A stretch of 64,000 bases of DNA from Prorocentrum cordatum (GCA_963575745.1 CAUYUJ010014343.1:314002-378001), one strand, 5' to 3'. Numbered from the stretch's first letter, positions 32,882 to 40,439 are shown. Made by a program: numbers and translations. The notes: a model not told the origin generated them from the letters alone.

Positions 32882-32998
32882 ATGACCCGCTCTCTGGCCA
32901 GCACTTTTTGTCAGTCGAAGTGCAACGCTGGCGATTTATCATGCGGGACCCTGCGCACACGCTGGATGACGCCAGCGCAGGAACAGAGACTGAAATCC
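32882..32998 (-). repeat. Split direct repeat B2 (element 3' end)
   Basis: 117 bases identical to 33101-33217 (plus strand starts ATGACCCGCTCTCTGGCCAG and ends GAGACTGAAATCC). It contains GCTGGATGACGCCAGC, a small inverted repeat. The 38 bases 32999-33036 separate it from A2. Confidence 0.9.
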
Positions 32999-33036
32999 AC
33001 AACAAAAAGTCTGTCGAGGCGAGGGCTGGCTTTGGG

Positions 33037-33102
33037 CGGACAGAAAAAGGCTTGAGAGACAGTGTCCATGGCGATCGTCAACATTACCATTGACATTAGC
33101 AT
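33037..33102 (-). repeat. Split direct repeat A2
   Basis: 66 bases identical to 39486-39551 (plus strand starts CGGACAGAAAAAGGCTTGAG and ends ATTGACATTAGCAT). It overlaps B1 by the two bases AT. Confidence 0.9.
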
Positions 33103-33217
33103 GACCCGCTCTCTGGCCAGCACTTTTTGTCAGTCGAAGTGCAACGCTGGCGATTTATCATGCGGGACCCTGCGCACACGCTGGATGACGCCAGCGCAGG
33201 AACAGAGACTGAAATCC
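33101..33217 (-). repeat. Split direct repeat B1
   Basis: Identical to B2 at 32882-32998. It lies 45 bases beyond the stop of the methyltransferase frame. Confidence 0.9.
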
Positions 33218-33262
33218 CGTAATCACGCCATTCATATGCAGTAAGCTGGCTAGCAAGACGAT

Positions 33263-34009
33263 TCACAATTGGCTGAGCGTGGCCACAGCACGGCGATGGA
33301 CTACATGAATGAGAACATCGCCGATGAACTTAAAAATCTCTGGGGGGTATGGCTCCGCAACCTTCGAGAGCCATTTACCCCCCATCTTCCCTCGGATGTG
33401 CACATGTTTACGACCAGTGAAAGAACAGAGCCCCCCGCGACCATGGCAGCGCTGGTGCGGGGCTTCGACCGTGCCACAGTGCTGAAAGACTAGCTTGGTT
33501 CTCTTGCGCATGGGCCCTCCAGCAGCACAGAAATCCACATCGACCACGGAGCCGCGAGCGAGAGCTCGGCGCCGAGAAGGAAAACGCCAGAGGATGGAGG
33601 TCTGTGGGTTCTCTTCGCCGCAGCAGATGCCCAAGTCCCAGGCGAGCTGCTGGAGGCGGCCTCCAGAGTCAATGAGACTATTGGCCTCGCGCACCTGTGC
33701 GCGGTGGCTAGCAGACAGGTCAGGCAAGCCACGGTAGTGCTCAGACGATCTCAGCGGCGGAGGCATGCGACCTGATCTGTCCGCGCGGGCACGAGATGTG
33801 GTGATACACGGAGTCGCAAACCAGAGGGCCCACACCAAGCCCGCACGAAGCCAGCCGGCGATGGTGAGCACCACCTCGCGCCGGCTGAGGTCGAACTGCG
33901 GCCCTTGCAGCTTGTCGAAGGCTATGCAGGCGTAGCCCTTGCGGCGAAGGTATTTGCTCACCGGCGCAGTGCCAGCAAAGAGGTCAACGAAGACGCTGTG
34001 CTTCAGCAT
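33263..34009 (-). CDS. DNA methyltransferase-like protein (C5-like motifs, ENP variant)
   Basis: 248 codons from ATG 34009, in the RT frame. Probably transfers a methyl group from S-adenosylmethionine to DNA. SVFVDLFAGTAPVSKYL (residues 5-21) matches motif I; CIAFDKLQG (Asp 32) fits motif II; ALWFATPCITTSRA has Pro 67-Cys 68, where C5-cytosine enzymes carry the catalytic PC; CCGEENPQTSILW (Glu 133-Asn 134-Pro 135) stands where C5 enzymes have ENV. Later PMRKRTKLVFQHCG, CHGRGGLCSFTGRKHVH and VAEPYPPEI may replace motifs VIII-X and hold a Cys/His cluster. DIRS/PAT methyltransferases are usually described as N6-adenine-like with DPPY; I see no DPPY here. It follows the recombinase, with an overlapping stop/start ATGCTGA that would allow reinitiation. 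It could instead be the tail of a long RT polyprotein. Confidence 0.7.
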   Translation of the reverse strand: MLKHSVFVDLFAGTAPVSKYLRRKGYACIAFDKLQGPQFDLSRREVVLTIAGWLRAGLVWALWFATPCITTSRARADRSGRMPPPLRSSEHYRGLPDLSASHRAQVREANSLIDSGGRLQQLAWDLGICCGEENPQTSILWRFPSRRRALARGSVVDVDFCAAGGPMRKRTKLVFQHCGTVEAPHQRCHGRGGLCSFTGRKHVHIRGKMGGKWLSKVAEPYPPEIFKFIGDVLIHVVHRRAVATLSQL

Positions 34010-37000
34010 GGTAGCATCTGCACGCGCCGCCCGCAGGCTGGCAGCAAGAGCCGGGCCAGCTCGCGCTCGCGGCGCTGCGCCTCCTCGCGGAGCTGCGCAG
34101 GGATGCGGTGCATCATCGAGGCCAGCCTGGCATGCTTCTCGTAGCGCCGCACGCTCTGGAACGAGCGCCAGCCGCCCCTCTTCTGAACGTCGAGCTCCGA
34201 GGCCCCCCCGTGACGAAGGGAGCACGGCGTCACCTTCAGCTGCGCCAGGCCCAAGCCGAGGAGGCAGCTGTTCCAGGCCAGGAGGAAGTCGGTGTAGTGG
34301 AACAAGAAGAGCCGCTCCCGCTCCCCCCTGTTGGCCTTCAGAAGGCGCAGCGCCGACTCCAGCAGGCGGTGGCGCGGCAGGTCCAGGGCGACGCTGGTGT
34401 CGAACTCGCCGGTCTTGCCAAGCACGTCTAGCTCGCTCGCGCGGATCAGGATGGTCCAGAACTGGCAGGCCCCCCTCTCGTTCGGCACGGGCGGCACCAG
34501 CTGTAGGCCGACGAGGCTGAGCGCCTCGCTCGGCCGCATGTACGTCTCGAACGTCAACAGCAGGAACAGAGCGTAGTCCGCCTTGCCGTCGGAGCAGAGT
34601 CGCAGGGCCATCAGCACAGCCAGCGACCGAGGGACTGGTGGGCGCGACAGCGGCTTCTCGAGCCGGCGCCATCCAGTGACCGCAGCAGTCGCCAGCGGCA
34701 AGCCCCGGCGCAGCGGACGCGGCAGCTCGGGCAGCGCCCAGCGCACTGCGGCCAGCGTGCTGGAGGCATCCCCCTCGGGCAGCCCGCGGTCGTGCAGGAA
34801 CTCCACGTACTGCTCCAGCAACAGGTCCCACTCGCTTGCAGGGAGGCGCTGAGGGGCTCTGGGCACGTGCAGCCACGCCAGCAGCTTGCGCAGGGCGTTC
34901 AGGTAGTTGCTCTGCGTTGCCGTCGTCACGGCCGCGGCAGCCAGGGAGCTGATGTGGAACCCCAGCTCCTCCGCCTCCTCCGCACTGCGGGCGGCCGAGT
35001 GCAGCGATGAGCCCGGGCGCCGCCGCGCCGTCTCGCGGCGCAGCCGGCGCGCCGAGCCAGACTCCCCGCGATAGGGGACCAGGCGACCCGGCGCAGGTTG
35101 GCGGGCCAAGCCCAGGGGGCCAGCAGCAGCCAGCGCGCGGCAGGGCAGCCGGCCCGAGGCCGGCGCAGGCTGCAGAGGGGGCGGGCTGGCAGGGGAGGCG
35201 TGGCGGCGAGGCAGAGCAATGCCCTCCGGCCGCGGCCTCCCGAGAGCCACGCCGCCCCCCGTCTCCGGCGCCACCAGAGGGCGCAGCACCCGACTCGGGG
35301 CAGGCGGGGCCCGGCTCGGACTCAGGTTCGCCGCTGGCACCAGCACCCTGCAGAGCAGCGGGCTCGGGCCCAGGGAGCCCCGCGGCGAAGGGCCCCGCAA
35401 AGGCCCGCCGCTTGGAGCGCCCCGCCGCGAGCTGCTCGCGAAGCCCAGCAGCGCCCGCTGGCCCGTGAAGCCGCGCCTCGGCGAGCGCGATCGGCTGGGT
35501 GAAGGGCGAGTCGCCACAATCATCCTCGAGCCGAGGCGGCGGCTGGCGACCACGGTCAACGTCCGCTGGGCAATCCGCTGAGGGGGCAAGTGCGGTGTGA
35601 AAGTGACGAGCATGATGAGACGAAGATGGGTCGTATCTCCTGCTGGGCTCGTCCGCCGAGTTCCACTCTGAAGGAATCCACCGAAAAGAAACACGTGCTC
35701 CAAGGGCCAAGCACATGGCACAAAACTCGCGGCACCTCCGCAGCAGGTACCACGAAGAGCTCCGCCCCTTGCACGAGGTGAGGACCCAGGCCATAGAGTC
35801 CGACAAAACTAAGTGCCGCTTCTGGGCGCTCAGGCGGCTGCGGGCCAGCCGCCGAACCTGCCGCAAGGCTGCCTCCGCCTCGAGCGCGAGGATCTTGTCC
35901 TTGCGCCTCCAGCGGCGGGCAGCCACCACGCCCCAGTCGTCCCCGCGCGCCAGGGCCGACGGCACCTCCTCGAAGGCGGAGCGCAGCCCCAGCGCACGCA
36001 GCTGCTCGGGCGAGGCGTCGACAATGTCGCTCAGCGAGGGCTCAGCCTCCTCACCCTCGACCAGGCAGCGCGGGCGGCGGGAGGTGCGCAGCGCCCCACG
36101 GCACCGTCCCCGCTCTGAGGCGCGGCCGACGCGACCCACCTCAGCGGGGGGCCAGGCCTTCTCGGTGACGCCAAAGCCATGCAGCGAGGCGTCCACCGAG
36201 GCGACGGCGGGAGACCAGGGTAGGCTCATGTCGGCGACGGCGAGCGGCAGCAGCGCCCAGGCAGCTCGAAGCTCGCGCCGAACTGAAGCCCACACGCGCG
36301 CCGGCTGCCCGAAGTAGCGGTCGGCGAAGACGTACACGGCCGAAAAGATGGACAGCATCTCTGGCCGCAGCAGCATGATGGCCGAGGCGTGGCCGACGGC
36401 CCGGGCAATCTGGCGCCCTGTGCGGCGCTGACGGCCCCAGCCCAGCGTGCGGAGGGCCAGCGCGACCTTCCAAAACTTCCTCGCCGTAGGCCGCCACTGC
36501 GTGCCCGTCGGGTCCAGCTCGAACCCGAGCAGCGGGGCGCCAGCAGGCTCTGGCGCGGCGTCCACTCCCGCGGCCGCCACGGCGCCCAGCATATGCTCCA
36601 GGCGAGCGTTCGCCTCCGTGGGGCTCGTGCCAAGGGCCGCGAAGTTGTCGATGTAGATGAGCGAGGCCCCCGAGCCAGGGCAGACGGGCTCGCGAGGCAC
36701 GTACTGGGCCAGCCAGCGGTCCGCCGGGGCACAGGGTCGAAGGATCTCCATCATGGCATGCTGTATGAAGTAGACCGCCCATGACCAGCCCATCGGCACC
36801 ACTCTCAGGCGCAGGCGCACCAAGCCGTCCGGCGGTGGCGCCCCAACGAGCCGACGAGCGGCAAGCGGCAGTGCGGCCCAGGGCACAGGCGGTAGGCCAA
36901 AGGCCTCACGCAGGTGCACTGGCAGCAAGAACTGGTAGAAGCAGCACGTGACGTCGCCCTGCGCGACGAAGAGGCGCCCCCCCGCCTGCAGCTCGATGCT

Positions 37001-37705
37001 GCCGAGGGCCTGCGCCGCAGCCAAGGGGACGTAGTCGGGCTCCGCGAACTCTGTGTTGGAGGCCCTTGTGTCGAAGATCAGCCTGAGGGCCCCATCCTTC
37101 TTGTAGACGAAGAAGGGCGCCACCCGTGAAAACGAAGTGCCCACCTCGAGCATGTCACGCTCGAGGAGGTCAGCCAAAAACTTCCCATAAGTGCGAGGAT
37201 TGCTTGCCAGCCTTCGGTCAAAAGCCAATTTCGCCAACGAAGAAGAAGATGTGGAGCCTCTCATCAGCAAAGTGCCAGACTCACCCATCAGCAGAGAACG
37301 TGGACCCGCCGGCAGTGCAGCAGCTAGCTCCACCGCGCCAGAGGCCACGCGCGGAAGAGAGACCTTCCCGCGCTGGTAGGAGGCGTACTTCCCGCTGGCC
37401 ATGTCATCGAAGCCATAGCCAGGATCGGAGCCGATCACGGCGCGCGTGGCCGAGTCGGCGGTCAGGTCCGACGGGCAGCTGGGCACGGTGGCGTAGGAGC
37501 TGCGAAGCCGCTCCAGCGCGTCAGTCTGAGGACCAGAGGCTGCTCCAGTCCGTCGAACAGCACCGCGCCCTCCCATCTCATTGAGGGTCTGCAGACCAGC
37601 CGAGAACCACTCCAAGCCCAGCGCATCCCCTTGACGCAGCACAGGCGAGGTGGGCGCTGGCAGCGGCAGCAGGTCCCTGGGATCTGCCGCAAGACCTGGC
37701 GGCAT
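33263..37705 (-). CDS. Reverse transcriptase-RNase H frame, open through to the methyltransferase
   Basis: From ATG 37705 the frame runs 1480 codons without a stop. RT region: SRVAPFFVYKKDGALRLIFD (about residues 195-215), first catalytic Asp in FVAQGDVTCCFY (Asp 251), VVPMGWSWAVYFIQ (about 310), then LIYIDNFAALG (Tyr 351 to Asn 354), where the usual second Asp is Asn. RNase H follows: SVDASLHGFGV (about 510), Glu in EAEAALRQ, HLVLSDSMAWVL (Asp 636) and WIPSEWNSADEPSR (Trp 676). This RT-RNase H order without an integrase is that of DIRS-type elements. Beyond about residue 700 the frame is low-complexity and overlaps the recombinase gene, then becomes the methyltransferase at residue 1233. It is unclear whether one long protein is made. 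The frame differs from Gag by one base; the Met chosen is the first one after the Gag stop. Confidence 0.72.
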   Translation of the reverse strand: MPPGLAADPRDLLPLPAPTSPVLRQGDALGLEWFSAGLQTLNEMGGRGAVRRTGAASGPQTDALERLRSSYATVPSCPSDLTADSATRAVIGSDPGYGFDDMASGKYASYQRGKVSLPRVASGAVELAAALPAGPRSLLMGESGTLLMRGSTSSSSLAKLAFDRRLASNPRTYGKFLADLLERDMLEVGTSFSRVAPFFVYKKDGALRLIFDTRASNTEFAEPDYVPLAAAQALGSIELQAGGRLFVAQGDVTCCFYQFLLPVHLREAFGLPPVPWAALPLAARRLVGAPPPDGLVRLRLRVVPMGWSWAVYFIQHAMMEILRPCAPADRWLAQYVPREPVCPGSGASLIYIDNFAALGTSPTEANARLEHMLGAVAAAGVDAAPEPAGAPLLGFELDPTGTQWRPTARKFWKVALALRTLGWGRQRRTGRQIARAVGHASAIMLLRPEMLSIFSAVYVFADRYFGQPARVWASVRRELRAAWALLPLAVADMSLPWSPAVASVDASLHGFGVTEKAWPPAEVGRVGRASERGRCRGALRTSRRPRCLVEGEEAEPSLSDIVDASPEQLRALGLRSAFEEVPSALARGDDWGVVAARRWRRKDKILALEAEAALRQVRRLARSRLSAQKRHLVLSDSMAWVLTSCKGRSSSWYLLRRCREFCAMCLALGARVSFRWIPSEWNSADEPSRRYDPSSSHHARHFHTALAPSADCPADVDRGRQPPPRLEDDCGDSPFTQPIALAEARLHGPAGAAGLREQLAAGRSKRRAFAGPFAAGLPGPEPAALQGAGASGEPESEPGPACPESGAAPSGGAGDGGRRGSREAAAGGHCSASPPRLPCQPAPSAACAGLGPAALPRAGCCWPPGLGPPTCAGSPGPLSRGVWLGAPAAPRDGAAAPGLIAALGRPQCGGGGGAGVPHQLPGCRGRDDGNAEQLPERPAQAAGVAARAQSPSAPPCKRVGPVAGAVRGVPARPRAARGGCLQHAGRSALGAARAAASAAPGLAAGDCCGHWMAPAREAAVAPTSPSVAGCADGPATLLRRQGGLRSVPAVDVRDVHAAERGAQPRRPTAGAARAEREGGLPVLDHPDPRERARRAWQDRRVRHQRRPGPAAPPPAGVGAAPSEGQQGGAGAALLVPLHRLPPGLEQLPPRLGPGAAEGDAVLPSSRGGLGARRSEEGRLALVPERAALREACQAGLDDAPHPCAAPRGGAAPRARAGPALAASLRAARADATMLKHSVFVDLFAGTAPVSKYLRRKGYACIAFDKLQGPQFDLSRREVVLTIAGWLRAGLVWALWFATPCITTSRARADRSGRMPPPLRSSEHYRGLPDLSASHRAQVREANSLIDSGGRLQQLAWDLGICCGEENPQTSILWRFPSRRRALARGSVVDVDFCAAGGPMRKRTKLVFQHCGTVEAPHQRCHGRGGLCSFTGRKHVHIRGKMGGKWLSKVAEPYPPEIFKFIGDVLIHVVHRRAVATLSQL
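34003..35721 (-). CDS. Tyrosine recombinase of the retroelement
   Basis: 572 codons. It would integrate circular element DNA by strand exchange. The recognisable part starts near residue 235 (EAEELGFHISSLAAAAVTTA, then TQSNYLNALRKLLAWL), the core-binding domain. Catalytic residues: Arg 396 in TFETYMRPSEALSL; Arg 503 and His 504 in TPCSLRHGGASEL (the usual first His of HxxR is Cys); Trp in RGGWRSFQSV where many have His or Trp; Tyr 527 in VRRYEKHARL. The first 230 residues are Arg/Pro/Ser-rich and overlap RNase H in another frame, so the true start may lie further in, near 35.0-35.3 kb. The whole ORF lies inside the stop-free RT/methyltransferase frame. Its TGA (34005-34003) overlaps the methyltransferase ATG in ATGCTGA. 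Confidence 0.8.
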   Translation of the reverse strand: MPCAWPLEHVFLFGGFLQSGTRRTSPAGDTTHLRLIMLVTFTPHLPPQRIAQRTLTVVASRRLGSRMIVATRPSPSRSRSPRRGFTGQRALLGFASSSRRGAPSGGPLRGPSPRGSLGPSPLLCRVLVPAANLSPSRAPPAPSRVLRPLVAPETGGGVALGRPRPEGIALPRRHASPASPPPLQPAPASGRLPCRALAAAGPLGLARQPAPGRLVPYRGESGSARRLRRETARRRPGSSLHSAARSAEEAEELGFHISSLAAAAVTTATQSNYLNALRKLLAWLHVPRAPQRLPASEWDLLLEQYVEFLHDRGLPEGDASSTLAAVRWALPELPRPLRRGLPLATAAVTGWRRLEKPLSRPPVPRSLAVLMALRLCSDGKADYALFLLLTFETYMRPSEALSLVGLQLVPPVPNERGACQFWTILIRASELDVLGKTGEFDTSVALDLPRHRLLESALRLLKANRGERERLFLFHYTDFLLAWNSCLLGLGLAQLKVTPCSLRHGGASELDVQKRGGWRSFQSVRRYEKHARLASMMHRIPAQLREEAQRRERELARLLLPACGRRVQMLPC

Positions 37706-37808
37706 AGCGGCGGCGCAAGCGCTCAGCCGCCTCCCCTGGTGGTGTAGAAGCGGCGCCCAGCCGGGGGGACTCCGGGGCCGCTGCAGGGTAGCACGGGCGA
37801 GGAAGGCG

Positions 37809-39167
37809 TCAGCCCTGCCCCCCCGAGCCAGCGCCCGGGGTGCCAGTCTGCCAGTCCTTGCCCTTCTTGTTGTCCTTGAGCTTCTTCTTGTGGTCGGCGC
37901 CGAGCGGCTGGCCAGCTCCGCCGCCGCCGCCGCCGCCGCCTGTGGCCGCCGCCGCCAGAGCCCGTTCCTCACGGCCCTTGCGGCGCTCCTTGAGCACGGC
38001 GGCCTGCTCCTCCATGCGCTTCGCCACCCAGCGCTCCAGCTCGGGCGAGATGAGGGCGTAGCCCTTGGCGCGGTCGCCGCCGAGGAACAAGTGCCTCTCG
38101 GCCGCGAGGCCCGCCGCCACCGAGCCCTCCGTGGAGGCGCGGATCCGCTCCTGGTACCGCTCCTCCCAGAGCTGGTAGCGGCGGGCCATGCTCTCGAAGC
38201 AGGCCAAGTTGCAGATGTTGAGCTGGTCATACTGCAGCCCATGCTGGATGCACTCCGAGAGGAAGAGGTGCTCGTCGATCCCCGGGTCCGACGTGGTCGC
38301 CCCAGGCGCCTGCCTCCACCAGTGATGGCGAGGCACGGGGGCCATGCCGCTGTGGGCAAAGGCCTCGATGAGCCACTGCACCGTGCGCGGGCCCTCCACA
38401 GGCCAGGCGTCGTCCAGGACCTCCTCGCGCAGCATGTGACGAGCTGACTCGAAGCTGCGCGTGCGCTCGCCGCGCACGTTGTACTCGACAGCCAGGGTGC
38501 GAAGGTCCTCCGCCGCGGCCGCCTCGCCCTCGCCAGCTGGCAACGGCGTCGGCGGGTCGCGGCAGAGGCGGTACCAGACTCCCTCCCGGCACAGCAGGGC
38601 CTGGCCAGAGACGCCGAATGCGAGGTCCGAAGGGCGGATGGTGATGCTCTCCCCGCGTCGGCGGGGACCCTGGTTCTCGCCGACAAACCACTCGGAGCCC
38701 ACGAGGCAGGCGTGAGCCACCAGCGCGCCGGGGTCATAGAAGCCCGGGTCGACGTCGGCGGCTGGCACCAGCGAGCCAGGCGCGGGGGCAGACATCGCGC
38801 CAGCGTCAGCAAGGGGCGCGGGCACCCGCCCTCCTCCCTCGGCCGCCGGAGGCGCGCCAGCCCAGCCAGCCAGGTAGGCCTCGGCTCTCCGCCGGAAGGC
38901 GCTGGCGTGAGCGATGTCCCCCGGGCGGAAGGCGTAGCGGAAGATCTTCGGCCCGTAGAGCCGGCTCGGGATGCCGCCAGCCACACCACTAGGCAGAGCA
39001 GCCTCGTAGTCCTCCAGCAGCTCCTCGTAGACGTCGCCGTCGGGCGTGAGCACCACGTGACCTCCGACGGTGCGCCGCAGCACCAGGCGCTCGTGCCGGA
39101 CCCCCTCCGACGCGTCGAACAGGGCCCAGAAGCGCCTTCCGGCGGCCACCGCGAGGTCATCTGCCAT
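37809..39167 (-). CDS. Gag-like protein of the tyrosine-recombinase retroelement
   Basis: 452 codons, first ORF of the element, starting MADDLAVAAGRRFWALFD. It would package element RNA, by analogy with Gag; no enzyme motif is visible. Landmarks are HVVLTPDGDVYEELLEDY near residues 35-52, YGPKIFRYAFRPGDI near 70-85, a central EDLRTLAVEYNVRGERTRSF (about 220-240), VEGPRTVQWLIEAF (about 260) and HWWRQAPGATTSD (about 280). The tail is Lys/Arg-rich (ERRKGREERALA), with a run of Gly and LGADHKKKLKDNKKGKDW, probably RNA-binding in place of a zinc knuckle. From memory such proteins recur in dinoflagellate genomes. The start is chosen because it is the first ATG and the homologous-looking region begins at once. 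The stop lies 104 bases before the RT ATG, in another frame. Confidence 0.75.
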   Translation of the reverse strand: MADDLAVAAGRRFWALFDASEGVRHERLVLRRTVGGHVVLTPDGDVYEELLEDYEAALPSGVAGGIPSRLYGPKIFRYAFRPGDIAHASAFRRRAEAYLAGWAGAPPAAEGGGRVPAPLADAGAMSAPAPGSLVPAADVDPGFYDPGALVAHACLVGSEWFVGENQGPRRRGESITIRPSDLAFGVSGQALLCREGVWYRLCRDPPTPLPAGEGEAAAAEDLRTLAVEYNVRGERTRSFESARHMLREEVLDDAWPVEGPRTVQWLIEAFAHSGMAPVPRHHWWRQAPGATTSDPGIDEHLFLSECIQHGLQYDQLNICNLACFESMARRYQLWEERYQERIRASTEGSVAAGLAAERHLFLGGDRAKGYALISPELERWVAKRMEEQAAVLKERRKGREERALAAAATGGGGGGGGAGQPLGADHKKKLKDNKKGKDWQTGTPGAGSGGQG

Positions 39168-39485
39168 CAGGCGGACGGTGGTGCCCCACCCTCAAGCCTG
39201 CCGCGAGCTCCAGCCGGCAGCGTCAGCTGCTTGATCCCTTCCAGCCCTGCGGCCACCACGACCGGCGACGCCGGCCTCGGTGGCGCCCACCAGCGGGCCG
39301 CGAACCAGCCCGTCACGAGCTGCCCCGCCGCGACGGCGAGCAGCTGGGCGGTGGACCAGCCAGGAGACCCGCAGTCGCACTGGCAGCCGCAGATGGGCGC
39401 CGGCGGCGCGGAGCGGGCCAGCAGGCAGAATGAGCCTATGGAGAAGGCACAGGCGATTGCGGACGGGTCGACCGGCATCCTTGTC

Positions 39486-39551
39486 CGGACAGAAAAAGGC
39501 TTGAGAGACAGTGTCCATGGCGATCGTCAACATTACCATTGACATTAGCAT
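39486..39551 (-). repeat. Split direct repeat A1 (element 5' end)
   Basis: Outer copy of A. It lies about 320 bases upstream of the Gag-like start and, like A2, contains a GCGATCG word and CCATTGACATTAGC. It is likely part of the 5' untranslated region or promoter; no promoter motif was recognised. Confidence 0.88.
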
Positions 39552-40069
39552 TTTACGATGGTTTGGGAAGGATTTTGGCCTTGTCGCCTGTTCGGCCATC
39601 CGATGCTCCAAGACGGCCCAAGAGACCCCCAAGAGCGCCCCAAGACGGGCCAAGAGGCTTCCATGAGGACCCCAAGAGGGCCCAAGAAGGCCCCGAGACG
39701 GCCCAAGAGGCGCCCAAGACGGCCCAAGACGGCCCCAAGACGGCCCCAAGAGGGGGACCACGAACCGAAAACTCGAGCCTTCCGCCCCAAGAGGGCCACA
39801 GGAGGCCCCGAGAGGCCCCCAAGAGGCCCCCAAGAGGCCCCAAGATGCCGCCAAGAGGCCCCCGAGAGGCCCCAGGAGGCCCCCAGGAGGCCCAAAAGAG
39901 GCCCCACCCAAGAGGCCCCAGAAGTTCAAAAAGTGCCTCCCAGGCGCCCTCGAACGGCTTCTCAAAAGATCCCAAGAGGCCTCCCAAAGAAGCATCTTGA
40001 CGACGACCCTGTTTGGCCCCAAGAGCAACACAAGATGCCAACGAGAGGCTTCCTCCTCCGCCCCTTCCC

Positions 40070-40352
40070 CTTCCTCCTCCTCCTCCTCCTCCTCCTCCTC
40101 CTCCTCCTCCTCCTCCTCTCCTCCTACTTATCTTCATCCTCCTCCTCCTTCTGATCCTCTCCTCCTCCTCCTCCCTCCTCCTCCTCCTCCTCTCCTCCTC
40201 CTCCTCCTCCTCCTCCTCCTCCTCCTCCTTCATCCTCCTCCTCTCCTTCTCATCCTCTCCTCCTCCTACCCTCCCCTTCCCCTTCCCCATCCTCATCTTC
40301 CTCCTCCTCCTCCTCCTCCTCCTCCTCCTCCTCCTCCTCCTCCTCCTCCTCC
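40070..40352 (+). repeat. (CTC)n pyrimidine array
   Basis: CTC units in several pure runs, broken by TCATCC and CTTATC. It lies just inside the right end of the split phased element. Confidence 0.92.
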
Positions 40353-40439
40353 TGCTCGGCGGCACCACAATGGCCCTGGGCCCACGGCGAAGCAGTAGCG
40401 ATCATGCAACATGGGCCGGCGGAATGAGCGAAGCGATTG

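Larger units (their letters stand above)
32882..39551 (-). mobile_element. Tyrosine-recombinase retrotransposon (DIRS order, PAT-like split direct repeats)
   Basis: In element (minus-strand) orientation the order is A1 (39551-39486), Gag-like ORF, RT-RNase H, tyrosine recombinase, methyltransferase, B1 (33217-33101), A2 (33102-33037), B2 (32998-32882). A1 and A2 agree over 66 bases, and B1 and B2 over 117 bases without a difference. B1 and A2 abut and share AT. The outer ends also show AT, so joining B2 to A1 in a circle recreates the B1/A2 junction. This split-direct-repeat design is known from PAT and Ngaro elements; a methyltransferase is known from DIRS and PAT. There is no integrase, LTR or evident target duplication. 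It lies within the centre of a phased-repeat element. The intact frames and matching repeats suggest recent insertion. Confidence 0.85.
32504..40438 (+). mobile_element. Phased-repeat element, copy 2, split by a retrotransposon
   Basis: The left end AAATTCGCCGGCCCAACGGG and right end GGGCCGGCGGAATGAGCG are the same as in copy 1. The head with CGAAAAGTACCCC is at about 32594. The first CCAAGA block (about 32743-32870) stops at GAGGCCAAAATCC, exactly where copy 1 enters its T-rich centre. The 6.67-kb element occupies 32882-39551. The centre resumes at GGTTTGGGAAGGATTTTGGC, then the second CCAAGA block (about 39605-39985) and AAGAAGCATCTTGACGACGA follow. A (CTC)n array (40070-40350) has expanded near the right end. 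Confidence 0.75.

Noticed and set aside
37809-39160. First 485 codons of the frame that opens at 39160 (1965 codons in all)
   Set aside because: This part is the Gag region read one base out of frame; the 39167-37809 frame has the protein-like composition. The RT protein was therefore started at 37705.
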